This document shows, one piece after another, positions 44,721-54,048 of a stretch of DNA of 64,000 bases. Source of the DNA: CAWAPS01 sp963783945 (GTDB lineage: Bacteria > Actinomycetota > Acidimicrobiia > Acidimicrobiales > Palsa-688); NCBI GenBank assembly GCA_963783945.1, contig CAWAPS010000032.1:744001-808000 (forward strand), in the 5' to 3' direction. The notes beneath the pieces are model-generated. The model saw nothing but the letters and a program-made list of their open reading frames with translations, was not told the DNA's origin and did no database searches. How positions within the stretch are numbered: position 1 is the first letter of the stretch; each line of letters begins with the position of its first letter. A program made the position numbers and the translations under genes.

Positions 44721-45205
44721 CTATGGCCAGGTCCCGGCCGAGGTGCGCCCCTTAAGGTTGACGATTTGGAGGGTGTCATCCGGTCTGCGGTCCGTCAGGT
44801 TGTACAGGGCGCCGGAACCGGCTGCTGCAGAATCGGCGTGCCCGGCAACTCTGGCGACACTGGGTTGTCCGGGCTGGGGCGCCTGATGTCGCACGGTTCT
44901 GTTGCCGTCGGTGACGGTCCCGCGCCACCATCCGACCTCATCGAGGTTCTCCCGGATGGTGAGCGAAGCGATGCCGGGCGGCCCGACGGCACTGGTCGGG
45001 ATTAGGGGGCCGGGTGACTCGATATTGGCTGCCAGTAACGCTTTGGTGTTGAACGAGGCTATCTGGGTGAGTTGGGGAGCGGAGCTGTGTTGAGTGTCTC
45101 GAGGCGCCAGTGGTGCCGGTCGGGCCGGGACGGGCGAGAAGCCGTTGTGACTGGTGAGGGCACGGGAGGCGTTCGGTCCCCTCGGGTTTGATGGTGTTCA
45201 TCGGT
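44721..45205 (-). pseudogene. Sortase-like remnant without start or active site
   Basis: A frame of about 160 codons is open from a TGA near 45206 to TAG at 44721-44723 but has no start codon. It contains DEVGWWRGT, ARVAGHADSAAAGSGALYNL and TDRRPDDTLQIVNLKGR, matching the class E/D sortase stretch with the catalytic His in AGHxDS. The Cys and Arg part is missing. Directly upstream, a frame ending at 45227 finishes with a membrane helix and an RRRRR tail (GLILAGGVVVILRRRRR), as in a sortase substrate. The pair looks like a decayed surface-protein locus. Confidence 0.45.
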
Positions 45206-45781
45206 TTGATGGTGTTCATGGGCGGCTCAGCGCGGCCCGGAGGACCGACGCCGGCGCCGGAGGATCACGACGACGCCGCCGGCCAAGATCAAGCCGAGGC
45301 CGCCTTCCAGCTGTCCGAGACCGTCGTGTCCAGGTATCCACCGTCCGAGGTCGGTGTTGATCGATCCCAGGCCGTTCTCCAACCGGGGGTTGCCCAACCT
45401 CCTACGGCTTGGCCGCCCTCCCGCCGGAGCGTATCGATGGGGCCCCCCGCTCGACGCCCTCCTGGCCGACCTCGATAGCACCACCGGCACGAAGGCCTCT
45501 CGGAAACGGCATCAAGCTGGATACCTACGAAGCCATCGACATACGTCGGGCTTCCACGGCATTTCGAATTGTCGAAGCAACTTCGCCGGGGCACTCATGG
45601 CCGAGGGCACTGCCCGCCTCCGGAAGCTTTTGTCGGGAATTTATCTCGATCCCGCCGACAGCCGTGCCCGGCCGCCGATGTCCTGAAGTTCTTCTACCAG
45701 CACTTTCATGTTCGCCGCCCGCCAATCTGGAACCCGGCGGGCAAGCTCAGTCGACCAGCCGTCGAGGTCTCGCTCCGAAGC
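45206..45781. other. Remnant-rich gap
   Basis: On the minus strand, 45400-45227 encodes a hydrophobic helix plus basic tail that may be the end of a surface protein. A separate minus-strand frame from about 45785 to the TAA at 45641-45643 reads DLDGWSTELARRVPDWRAAN and MKVLVEELQDIGGRA; it looks coding but has no recognised family. No complete gene. Confidence 0.35.
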
Positions 45782-46285
45782 TCAAGTACCAGAGACAGCC
45801 CCACTTGGATCCAAGAGTGATCTCAAGTAATCCTCCATCTTGTCCCAACTGTCTTCCTGGCCGTCGGTCTTGGTCATGTGGTCACGGCCAGCTTGGTCAC
45901 GGAACGCGAGGTTCATCTTCACCTTCGTCACTCCGCCAGTCTCGTACAGGTCGACCGTCTCGACCGCCTCCGCGTCCGGCCAACCTTCGAACAGCCACGT
46001 GTCGACGATCCGGGTCGGCCGCTCGATCTCCAAGTAGGTTCCACGGAACGAGCACTCGGTTCCGTCGTCGGTCACGAAGACCATGTGGTACTTCCCCCCG
46101 ACGCGCAGGTCGATCGAGCAAACCGTCATCTTGTCCGCAAATGGAGCGAACCAGTTGCGCACATGCTCCGGCTTCGTCAATACGTCGAACACGAGTTCGA
46201 TCGGAGCGTCGAACTCTCGAGTGGTGACAATCTCGAGATCACTCGGGAATTCGATGGCTGCCGACCCATGCCGGTTAGGTGTCAC
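45782..46285 (-). CDS. SRPBCC/AHSA1-type protein paired with an ArsR regulator
   Basis: A 167-residue START-like protein. IVTTREFDAPIELVFDVLTK, NWFAPFADKMTVCSIDLRVG and GTYLEIERPTRIVDTWLFEG are typical AHSA1 (activator of Hsp90 ATPase-like) motifs. The start is GTG 46285, whose GTGA overlaps the ArsR stop. ArsR-AHSA1 pairs are common in actinobacteria, and the AHSA1 protein probably binds a hydrophobic ligand sensed by the system. Confidence 0.88.
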   Translation of the reverse strand: MTPNRHGSAAIEFPSDLEIVTTREFDAPIELVFDVLTKPEHVRNWFAPFADKMTVCSIDLRVGGKYHMVFVTDDGTECSFRGTYLEIERPTRIVDTWLFEGWPDAEAVETVDLYETGGVTKVKMNLAFRDQAGRDHMTKTDGQEDSWDKMEDYLRSLLDPSGAVSGT

Positions 46286-46623
46286 TGCCGCTCTCCTTGT
46301 CGTTGTAGCTCTTTGAGGTAGTCGTCCATCCGGTCCAGTCGGTCGTTCATCGCCTGCTCGTACTTGGCCACCCAGTCGTGCAACGGACGAAGGGGCGCGG
46401 GTTCCAGGCGGTACAACCGGTGACGCCCCTCCGCCCGGCACTTGACGAGTCCCACCTCACTGAGCACCCGTAGGTGCTTTGAAACCTGAGGCTGGGACAT
46501 CGATAGGTCGTTCACGATCTCCCCTACCGCCTTCTCGCCGGTGACCAGCGCGTCCAGGATTTCTCGCCGATGGATGTCAGCAACTGCATTGAAGACATCT
46601 GACGTTGTGGAAGCTCTGGCCAC
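46282..46623 (-). CDS. ArsR-family transcriptional regulator
   Basis: A 113-residue winged-helix repressor. RREILDALVTGEKAVGEIVN, then SQPQVSKHLRVLSEVGLVKC (recognition helix) and GRHRLYRLEPAPLRPLHDW are diagnostic. There is no Cys pair for metals, so it belongs to the non-metal group that partners AHSA1 proteins. A GATA-rich stretch (TATTCCGCTATCGGCATATG, about 46634-46653) lies upstream and may be its operator. Confidence 0.9.
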   Translation of the reverse strand: MARASTTSDVFNAVADIHRREILDALVTGEKAVGEIVNDLSMSQPQVSKHLRVLSEVGLVKCRAEGRHRLYRLEPAPLRPLHDWVAKYEQAMNDRLDRMDDYLKELQRQGERQ

Positions 46624-46876
46624 CTGGTCAAATATATTCCGCTATCGGCATATGTCAAGTCTTTCGGGGTAACGGAAGGCGGCGCGAGTGGGCCGGAGCG
46701 GGCGCGCCGAACGGGCGGCGGGGCCCAGCGGGTCGGCCGCCGACGCTCACTCGAGAGCAGCGCCCGGAATCTGGCCGCCATCGCTCACTCGAGGGCGGCG
46801 CAAGCCGAGATCCCGGGCGCCCGACCCGGTTGGCGACGGTCGGTCCCGCCAGGCTGACCGGCTATCCCAATTGCCG

Positions 46877-46969
46877 GAATTTCTCGTAGACGTTTTGGAT
46901 TCTCGGTGTCAAATCGCACGTTAAACGTGCGAAATGCCTCCGAGAACACAAAAGTACTACGAGATATTC
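46877..46969. repeat. 93-nt nested palindrome
   Basis: Three nested inverted repeats share one axis near 46923: outer GAATTTCTCGTAG/CTACGAGATATTC (46877-46889 with 46957-46969, one mismatch), middle TTCTCGG/CCGAGAA plus TTTTG/CAAAA, and inner TCGCACGTT/AACGTGCGA (46914-46922 with 46924-46932, one-base gap). AT content is higher than the surroundings. There is no T tract and no ORF. Confidence 0.7.
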
Positions 46970-47034
46970 GTCACCTGCGCATCCCGCTGACCCGAAACCC
47001 CTCCTTAGAAGCCGACGGTCGGCCACCCCACCTA

Positions 47035-47059
47035 CCCGGCCCGGCCCGGCCCGGCCCGG
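47035..47059. repeat. Simple repeat (CCCGG)5
   Basis: Five perfect CCCGG units in a C-rich stretch without a supported gene (46970-47158). Confidence 0.8.
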
Positions 47060-47158
47060 GCGAGCTTCCGCGGCCCTCGCTCTCGCCGGAGTCTCCCCAC
47101 CCCCCGGCCCACCCCACTACCCCGCTCCGCTGAGCGCTCCACCGCCCCCCTCCCCACC

Positions 47159-47383
47159 TCACCGCTCTCGCCGGCCGCCCTTCGCATTCACCCGCCAGGC
47201 CGACCAGATACCCCGATCGGCCATGGCGGCACAGGCGGCCATGCCGGCCATGCCGGCCATGCCGGCGAGTCGGATCGCAGCGCCGGCGTATGCATCGTCA
47301 ATCCTGACTGAGACGTCGAGAGGCTGCGGGTGCAGGAAGGCCGGGGGTTGATCCGAGACGGCGACACCATCGTCGGCTGACAT
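47159..47383 (-). CDS. Possible small hypothetical protein
   Basis: A 74-residue frame from ATG 47383. The middle contains a run of Ala/Met/Gly (GMAGMAGMA) encoded by three 9-bp GGCCATGCC repeats, then MADRGIWSAWRVNA and a basic end. It has no known family. It is listed because its start lies beside the dyad box at 47391-47414, divergent from the cupin gene. Could be non-coding. Confidence 0.3.
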   Translation of the reverse strand: MSADDGVAVSDQPPAFLHPQPLDVSVRIDDAYAGAAIRLAGMAGMAGMAACAAMADRGIWSAWRVNAKGGRRER

Positions 47384-47390
47384 CCCAAAG

Positions 47391-47414
47391 ATGGGGCAAT
47401 TGCCTCATGCGCCC
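47391..47414. promoter_or_regulatory. Third, diverged copy of the LAL-type box
   Basis: 19 of 24 bases match the identical boxes at 33563 and 38073. The dyad GGGCA-AT-TGCC and the following ATGCG are kept. It lies 153 bp before the cupin gene start and directly upstream of the minus-strand small ORF. Confidence 0.4.
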
Positions 47415-47567
47415 AGACCGGTCAGCTCGTTACGGTGCAGAAGCGGTCTTGGGTGAGCCCGGTCATCGTGGGCCGCGCCACCCCCATCAGTCGTGTCTCT
47501 TCCCGACAGGCGCCGCTCGCCGAGCACGGGCGACCACAAACCATTTACTCAGCAAGGAGAGAACCGA

Positions 47568-47948
47568 ATGTCCAAGGTCTCACGAGATAGCGCCCCCGAA
47601 GTCGTCAACTACGGGCCCGCCGAGGACCGCACCGACCACTTTCACGGGTACACGGTCAACTTCACCACGATCAAGGAGGACTCCGACCTCGCTCCCCTAT
47701 TGAAGGGACTACCCGGCGACAGCTGCCAATGCCCCCACTGGGGCTACATGACCGCCGGTCGTCTAACCGTGCGGTACGCCGATCACGAGGAGGTCATCGA
47801 ACCGGGTGACGCCTTCTACATGCCCCCCGGCCACGTTCCCTCCGCGGTGGCGGGCTCGGAGTTCGTCATGTTCAGCCCGAAGAATGAACTCGAGGTCTCC
47901 GAAGCCGCGATCAAGGCCAACATGCAGCGGATGACCCAGGGCGGCTGA
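47568..47948 (+). CDS. Cupin-domain protein
   Basis: A 126-residue single cupin. The core has LPGDSCQCPHWGYMTAGRLT, VRYADHEEVIEPGDAFYMPP and GHVPSAVAGSEFVMFSP, which are the two cupin motifs with their His/Glu metal positions partly replaced. ATG 47568 follows AAGGAGA. Substrate unknown. Confidence 0.85.
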   Translation: MSKVSRDSAPEVVNYGPAEDRTDHFHGYTVNFTTIKEDSDLAPLLKGLPGDSCQCPHWGYMTAGRLTVRYADHEEVIEPGDAFYMPPGHVPSAVAGSEFVMFSPKNELEVSEAAIKANMQRMTQGG

Positions 47949-48461
47949 GCCGACCCCTATCCCCGGTCTGGCCAACGGCGTACCGCATCGATCCCATCCT
48001 TGAACCCCGCTCCCACGGTGCTCGCCGGCGGCAGCCAACACCATTAGGGCGCCGCTCGATGTGTCTTTGGCATCGACCGAGGGAAGGGGGAGATGGCCCG
48101 CCAGAAACCCCATGCCGGCCCTGCACGTCTGTGACAGTTCTCAAGACCCTTGCTCACGAAGGTCAGTAGTTCCGGTAGTTCCGGGCAGTTGAGCACTTAC
48201 CGCCGACAGAGCTGCATGGGTCGGACCGATCGTTCCCCTCAGCGTCGGCCTCTCGACGAGTCCGACCAGGTCGACAACCTTCGGCCCCCCGACCCTGATG
48301 AACGACCGCTGCGCCACGCTCGCCGAGACCTGGCTCGGCGTCCCGGGCGGCGGCCTCCTACCCCGGCTTTCCCAACCGCTCCAGTAGCAAGCCGCATCCT
48401 CAGGTTGGCGTTTTGCCCATAGGCGCGCTCAGAATCAGTGCGCCGCTCCGTCTGCCTTGAC
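47949..48461. other. Gap without a supported gene
   Basis: No ORF with recognisable character and no RNA gene. A TTTTGCCC-containing stretch at about 48409-48425 weakly resembles half of the LAL-type box but is not counted as a copy. Confidence 0.4.
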
Positions 48462-49088
48462 ATGAAGCTCACCGTTCAGACGTTCCTGACCCTCGACGGC
48501 GTGATGCAGGCCCCCGGAGGACCTGAGGAAGATCCCAGCGACGCCTTCACCCACGGCGGCTGGCAGGCCCCGTTCCCCGACCCGGCCGTCGGCGAGTTCG
48601 TCACCCAGCTGAACAGCCACGCCAGCGCGTTCCTGTTCGGTCGAAGAACTTTCGACATCTTCCGCGGCCACTGGCCTGATCAGACCGACCCCGCCAACAC
48701 CATTGCCACGGCGATCAACTCGCGGCCCAAGTACGTCGTGTCCAACTCGCTCAGCGAGGCCGATGCCATCTGGCGAGGCGAGCACCCAGACACCGCTCGA
48801 CTCGTGACCGGCGACGTCATCGCCGCGGTGCAGGCCCTGAAGGACGAACCCGGCGACGAGCTGCAGATCTGGGGAAGCAGCAAACTGCTCCAGACGCTGC
48901 TGCAGCACGAGCTCGTCGACCGGTTCCGCCTGATGACGTTTCCGCTGGTGCTCGGCTCCGGTCGACGCCTGTTCAACGACGGAATCCTCCCGGCGACGAT
49001 GCGCCCCGTCGACCTCATCATGACTGATCTTGGCATCGTCATCGGCACCTACGAACCAGCCGGTCCGGTTAGTCACGCCCAGATGTAA
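48462..49088 (+). CDS. Dihydrofolate reductase-like (RibD C-terminal) family protein
   Basis: A 208-residue relative of the gene at 43959. KLTVQTFLTLDGVMQAPGGP, AFLFGRRTFDIFRGHWPD, YVVSNSLSEAD and ELQIWGSSKLLQTLLQHEL are the diagnostic stretches, with PLVLGSGRRLF at the end. The ATG at 48462 matches the family start; the in-frame GTG at 48438 would add eight residues. A stand-alone reductase-like domain of unknown substrate. Confidence 0.9.
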   Translation: MKLTVQTFLTLDGVMQAPGGPEEDPSDAFTHGGWQAPFPDPAVGEFVTQLNSHASAFLFGRRTFDIFRGHWPDQTDPANTIATAINSRPKYVVSNSLSEADAIWRGEHPDTARLVTGDVIAAVQALKDEPGDELQIWGSSKLLQTLLQHELVDRFRLMTFPLVLGSGRRLFNDGILPATMRPVDLIMTDLGIVIGTYEPAGPVSHAQM

Positions 49089-49439
49089 CCGGCTGGGGAT
49101 GGCCGGATCAGGCCGTCACACCTCGGCTGGCCATCACTGCGGCGATGACGGCAACTTAGGCTGCGACCTGCTCGCTGGTGGCCAGCCACGGTGACGCAGG
49201 CTCGCGGCAAGGCAAGCCGAACCCGCGGTCGAACCGGGCGAGATCCTGGCGGGTGTCGGTGGCCCGGGGCGGCGGCACCGCCTGTTCCCTCGATCTCATG
49301 ACCGGGCGGCGAAGAAGCTCTGCCCGAGCCCTGACCGTGCTGCTCCCCGTTGCATGCTCGCGCCAGACGGTTTACCAGGGGTGGGGCCGACGCCATTTGA
49401 GTTAACTCTGATGTGACGTCGAGCGCGGGCCCTGTACTG
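49089..49439. other. Gap without a supported gene
   Basis: Only a short minus-strand frame (about 49268-49158) reads TDTRQDLARFDRGFGLP before stopping, possibly a protease-type fragment, but this is too short to call. Confidence 0.3.
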
Positions 49440-51024
49440 CTATCTCCTCGCCTGGACGGGCATGCGCTGAGCGCGGGCGGGGACCAGAGGCTGGGGCAGC
49501 TTGGCCGACGCCGTCTGAGCCGCGAAGTTGGCCGCCCGGACCGCCGGATCGAACTCGCGGCTGGCCGGCGCCAGCCGGGCCGGCCCGGAGAGAGCCCCGG
49601 TGAGGTCGCTAAACGTCTGGCGCCGCCAGCGGCTGATGTTGGGAAACCGGATCGGGCCTCGGCCCGACAGGCCCCCGGCAGCGGCCACCGACTCGATCAT
49701 CCGCAGGCACGACGTGTGGTCGGAGACCCGGGAAAAGACCTGCCCGCCGGTCGACCACGGCGAGATGATGAAGCACGGCACCCGGAACCCGGCGCCGATG
49801 GGGAAGCCCTCGCCGGGGGTGTTACCCGCCTTGTTGACTCCGGGGACGAACTCCTCGGGGAACTCGGCCGGGTCCGGCGTCGGCGGGACGACATGGTCGA
49901 AGAACCCGTCGTTCTCGTCGTAGTTGATCACGAACGCCGTCGTGTTCCACAGGTCGTCGTTGGCGGCCAGGGCGTCGAGCTTGGAGGCCAGAAACTGGGC
50001 CCCGGCGGCCGGAATGTTGGAGGGATGTTCCCATACGGCCGCGTTCGTGCCGATGAACGACACATCGGGCAGCACGCCGTTGGCGCAGTCCTCCTCGAAC
50101 GCCAGCGCCAGGTTCGTCGCCATGGTCGGGTTCGCCGGGTCGCCCAGCCCACCCGGAGTGCCGTTGCCCCACAGCGTCCCCTTGGGCCCCACCGCGCTCA
50201 GGCGTAGGGCGTCGGGAACCACCCCGGCGTTGCGGAGCTGGTTGAAATACACCCATCGGGTGTCCCAGTCGTCGGCATAGTTCTTGAAGGCGATCCCGGC
50301 GTTGAACAGCGTCTCCGCCCCGCTCTCGAAGGTCAGGTCCTCGGTGTCCCCCGTGGTCAGGATAGGACCGCCGGCCAGGCCCTGGGGGTCGATGTTGCCG
50401 TTGGACCACGTCAGCCGGTTGGGGTCAGTGGGGCCCATGACCGAGCAGTGGTACTGGTCGCACAGGGTGAACGCCTTGGCCAGCGCCCAGTGGAAGGGGA
50501 CGTCCTCCTGGGTGTAGTAGCCCATCGTGTACGGCCCGTTGACCGGGCCGTCAAACAGGGTGTGGGAGCGAAGCCAACCGTCCATGGTCCCGCCGTTCCA
50601 CGAATTGTGCTGGGGCCGCCAGTCGTGGCTCAGGTCCGGGATGGCGGCCGCCCCGGTGGTGATGGTGCTGATGTGGAACGGTTCCAGAAAGCCGTCCGGG
50701 TTGAACGGGTCTGGCTGCTGGAACACCGACAGCCCGCCGGGCAGTCGGAGGGCGCGGGGATCAGAGAAGCCGGCCACCCCGGGGAACGTCCCGAAGTAGT
50801 GGTCGAAGCTGCGGTTCTCCTGCATCAGGAACACCAGGTGCTTGACCCGACTGAGGTCGAGCGGGCCGCTGGTGGCGGCGGACGCCGAGGCCGCTCGGGC
50901 CAGGCTCTCGGGCAGGTACCCGGCCAGCCCGGCGGCACCGGCTCAGCGCGATCCCCCCGCCGAGGAACCGCCGGCGGGAGATCTTCGCCTGCCAAGGCTT
51001 GGAAGAAAACGTGTCCTTAGACAT
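49440..51024 (-). pseudogene. Phospholipase C/phosphoesterase with Tat signal, frameshifted in the signal peptide
   Basis: The ATG at 51024 starts a Tat signal peptide (KISRRRFLGGGIALS). Near 50940 one base too many, or two too few, moves the reading into another frame. From AGLAGYLPESLARAAS onward the sequence is a complete PF04185-type phosphoesterase: HLVFLMQENRSFDHYFGTFP, FHWALAKAFTLCDQYHCSV, NYDENDGFFDHVVPP and TSCLRMIES. The catalytic part (about 490 residues) is intact. If the indel is real, the enzyme cannot be exported from this start. It follows the NHL gene by 21 nt. Confidence 0.82.
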
Positions 51025-51045
51025 TAGGAAGAAGACCTTTCTCTC

Positions 51046-52323
51046 TCAGCGGGAGGACGCGGGGGCGACGGGGCCTGCGGTATCACCGGATTGGGCCAGC
51101 CCGGTCACCGCCGCCACCTGGTCCTCGATGGTGTTGGCGACGTACAGGGTGGCGGTGGAGTTGTCCACGGCGACCGCCGCCGGAGCGTAAAGCTTGGAGG
51201 CGGTGGCCGGCCCGGGGACATCCGTGCCCCTCCCGGGGGCGACGCCGTTGGCGCCCGCCTGATTGATTACGGTGAAAATGTTGCCGTCCGGGGTTACCTC
51301 CCGGATGGCGTTGTTGAGCGTGTCGGCGATGAACAGGTCACCGGCCGAATCCAGGGCCACGCCCTCTGGTGCGTTCAGGCGGGCCGCGGTTGCCGGGCCG
51401 CCATCGCCGCTGAAACCGCCCTGGCCCTGTTGGAAGACCGTGCGGGTACCGTCGGCGAGCGGCGTTTCGGCCTGGTCGGCGGCGAAGTTGCCGGCGACGG
51501 TGGTGATCACCCCGGTGCGGGCGTCGACCCGGCGGATCACGTTGTTCGCGGTATCGGCGATGTAGACGTTGCCCTTGGCATCGACGGCCACCCCGGCCGG
51601 CTCCGCCAGCTCGGCGAGTGTCGCCCTGCGGCCGTCGCCCGAGTAGCCGGCCCGTCCCGTGCCGGCGAAGTCACGCAGCTGGCCACTGGGGAGCACCTCG
51701 ACCACCCGGTTGTTCGCGGTGTCGGCGATGAACACGTCCCCGGCGGCGTCGACCGCCACCGCCTGGGGGCTGTGGAGCTCCGCCCTGGTCGCCAGGTTCC
51801 CCTGGCTCTGGTCGCCGGCGACCCCGGTCCCGGCGAAGCGGGTGATGACCCCGGTGCTCACGTCGACCTTGCGGATCACGTTGTCACCAAGGTCGGCAAT
51901 GTAAATGTTGCCGGCCGCGTCCTCGGTGGTGCCGGCCGGCTGGTACAGGGTGGCCGTCGGAGCCGGGCCCCCATCCCCGGTGTCCCCAAACGCAGAACCG
52001 GTGCCGACCACGTGCTGGACCTCGACTCCGGCGTTCTCGGACGACAGAACATTATTGATGGTGTTCGATATGTACACGGTCCCGTTGAAGGCGGAGACAC
52101 CCATGAATTGCGAGGCACCGACGTTCTGGCCCAAGGCGTTAGCCAAGCTGTACGGCAGCGTGCTCAGCGTCCCGGGCGGCGGAGGTGTGGCCAGGGCGAC
52201 CGGCGCCGGGGACGCCGGCCCGGACGAAGCGACAGCGTGACTAGCAGCGGTGAACCCTACGCCGGCCAGCCCTCCGATGACCGTCGTGACCACTAGCGCA
52301 CGACGCATGAAGTGATGGTTCAT
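51046..52323 (-). CDS. Secreted NHL-repeat beta-propeller protein
   Basis: A 425-residue exported protein. The signal peptide is MNHHFMRRALVVTTVIGGLA through ASHAVAS. Six NHL-type repeats follow, each near the pattern P.GVAVDA.GNVYIADTANN.IR.V, for example PAGVAVDAKGNVYIADTANN and PEGVALDSAGDLFIADTLNN. The propeller would bind a ligand or partner outside the cell. No enzyme motif is seen. It is the first gene of a two-gene unit with the phospholipase C, so the two may act together. Confidence 0.88.
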   Translation of the reverse strand: MNHHFMRRALVVTTVIGGLAGVGFTAASHAVASSGPASPAPVALATPPPPGTLSTLPYSLANALGQNVGASQFMGVSAFNGTVYISNTINNVLSSENAGVEVQHVVGTGSAFGDTGDGGPAPTATLYQPAGTTEDAAGNIYIADLGDNVIRKVDVSTGVITRFAGTGVAGDQSQGNLATRAELHSPQAVAVDAAGDVFIADTANNRVVEVLPSGQLRDFAGTGRAGYSGDGRRATLAELAEPAGVAVDAKGNVYIADTANNVIRRVDARTGVITTVAGNFAADQAETPLADGTRTVFQQGQGGFSGDGGPATAARLNAPEGVALDSAGDLFIADTLNNAIREVTPDGNIFTVINQAGANGVAPGRGTDVPGPATASKLYAPAAVAVDNSTATLYVANTIEDQVAAVTGLAQSGDTAGPVAPASSR

Positions 52324-52988
52324 GGCCGGGAAGAGTAACTATGCCATCCGACACCCCGATGACCGAAAACCAAATTCAAAATGAAACCCTGATGGCCATT
52401 CTCTATCGCCGGGATGGTCCGTTACGTCCCCCCGGTTCGTCAGACAGCTGTCTGCTCGATGTCCTCGATGGCGTGAGCCCAAAGGGGCGTGGCTGCGTCA
52501 TCAACTGATCATGGGCGCCCGTTCACCTCGAGGCTGAACGGAGAGGACGGCAACCTCGCCGCCCGGGACTTCGCCCGCTTCTCCCGATGAATACCCGAGC
52601 CGAATACGAACCCATCCCGACCCGCGAGCCGACCCCCAGACGGCTGTGCAGGCTGCCGACCCGCCTCGTCACCCGCGCCACCGCAGCCCTCGGCGTGACC
52701 CCGCCGGCGCCGAGCTATCACATGGTGCGTCGGTAGTTGCTTGGCCGACAGGTGCGAAATATGACAGCTTTCGCGAGTTCGTGCATATCCCGCCGCGCTC
52801 GATTTGCGAGCGTCAGCGGGCCGAGGGTGTCTGCGTCCTCCGCTCTCGTACCCGGCGGCTCACCCATGTGTGGGCGTGCTGCCCCATTGAAAGCGTGTAC
52901 CCAAGGCGCCACCACTTCGGGGGCATTCGCCCGATCGGAGGTCGAAGGGGGTTTAGGCGCGCCCGCTCGATGCTTCGCATCCTCGTGC
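52324..52988. other. Promoter region of the NHL gene and gap
   Basis: No gene is supported. AT-rich DNA at about 52365-52385 is a likely promoter zone for the minus-strand NHL gene. A GGGCATTCGCCCGAT stretch at 52921-52935 resembles the LAL-type box but does not precede a gene start. Confidence 0.4.
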
Positions 52989-53399
52989 TTAGAGGTTTGT
53001 AGTCAAAAACTCCAAGAGGTTGCCGTCAGGGTCGACGGTATAGACCGAGGTAGCCGGAGTCCCGTCGGCCGCCGGGCGGGGCGAAGAACCGTCAATGACT
53101 GGAAGACTGCGACTCTCCAGGAGTGCTATCGCCTCACTGATCGGCCCGTCCCACCGAAAGCAGATGTCGGCCGATCCGGGCGTCGGGAACTTTGCGACGA
53201 GGTGTCGGGAGGCACGGGGCGGTGACGGGTGGACGTTGATCCGGTTGGCCCCAACTACCAGCGTCACCACGTTGAAATCCGATGCCCGGAACCGGTCGAG
53301 GAACACTACCTCTGCCCCCAGAAGGTCCTGGTAGAACAGGACCGTCCTCTCGACATCGTCGACCGTGATGGCCACGTGGTCGATTCCTCGCACTGGCAT
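52989..53399 (-). CDS. VOC-family protein (glyoxalase/bleomycin resistance-like)
   Basis: A 136-residue protein with two beta-alpha-beta-beta-beta modules. GIDHVAITVDDVERTVLFYQ opens the first module with the metal-type His, and YTVDPDGNLLEFLT ends the second with the metal-type Glu. The middle HPSPPRASRH and ADICFRWDG segments fit the family. ATG 53399. Substrate unknown. Confidence 0.88.
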   Translation of the reverse strand: MPVRGIDHVAITVDDVERTVLFYQDLLGAEVVFLDRFRASDFNVVTLVVGANRINVHPSPPRASRHLVAKFPTPGSADICFRWDGPISEAIALLESRSLPVIDGSSPRPAADGTPATSVYTVDPDGNLLEFLTTNL

Positions 53400-53541
53400 C
53401 GCTCTGGTACTCCCTCCTCAGTAGCAGCAACGTTAGCGGTGCCCCCCTCGACCGGGGCGTTGGGTACACGGCGGCCACGTCTGGACTGTGTGCCGGTGAA
53501 ACTCGGTGGTGCTTGACGATGGCGGCTGCTTCGCTGGCGCC

Positions 53542-54048
53542 ATGACCGACGTTCGAACATCGCGCCTGCTGCTGCACGCGATCGATGCCACAGAGGGAGA
53601 ACGCATCGTGGCTCGAAGGGCGGGACCCACCGATGTTTGGGCGGACGATTTCCCGTTCGAGGGCGACATTGGCGCAGTGGGGGGCTTCCTTCGGGCCACC
53701 GCCGCGCACGGAGACCAACGGCCGTTCGGCTACTACCGGATCACCCGTCTGGCCGACGGGCGGGCCGTCGGGGGAATCGGCTTCAAGGGCCAGCCGGACG
53801 GCGGCTGCATCGAGATCGGCTACGGCCTGGCTCCGTCGGCGCGCGGGCACGGCTACGCCGCAGAGGCGGTGGTCGCCTTGCTGGCCATCGCCGCCGACCA
53901 CGGACTGTCCAGGGTGATCGCCGACACGACTGTGGACAACATCGCTTCGCAACGGACGCTCCTCCGGGCCGGATTCCGCCTCCTGGCCACCGACAGCGAG
54001 CTCCACCATTACGAGGCGCTCCTCGACGTCGGGCTTCGACCCATGTAG
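53542..54048 (+). CDS. GNAT-family N-acetyltransferase
   Basis: A 168-residue acetyltransferase of the RimJ/RimL type. TSRLLLHAIDATEGERIVAR starts the fold, IGYGLAPSARGHGYAAEAVV holds the acetyl-CoA loop (Q/RGxGxA form), and VDNIASQRTLLRAGFRLL is the classic Asn helix. ATG 53542 is preferred to the upstream in-frame GTG. Acceptor unknown. Confidence 0.9.
   Translation: MTDVRTSRLLLHAIDATEGERIVARRAGPTDVWADDFPFEGDIGAVGGFLRATAAHGDQRPFGYYRITRLADGRAVGGIGFKGQPDGGCIEIGYGLAPSARGHGYAAEAVVALLAIAADHGLSRVIADTTVDNIASQRTLLRAGFRLLATDSELHHYEALLDVGLRPM

Noticed and set aside
47035..47059. (CCCGG)5 as a functional element
   Set aside because: Simple sequence in a C-rich spacer with nothing to tie it to a function.
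48409..48430. TTTTGCCC stretch before the DHFR-like gene at 48462 as a fourth box
   Set aside because: The dyad is missing; only one half resembles the motif.
52921..52935. GGGCATTCGCCCGAT, close to the LAL-type box
   Set aside because: It lies near the 3' end of a minus-strand VOC gene and no gene start follows, so it is probably chance.
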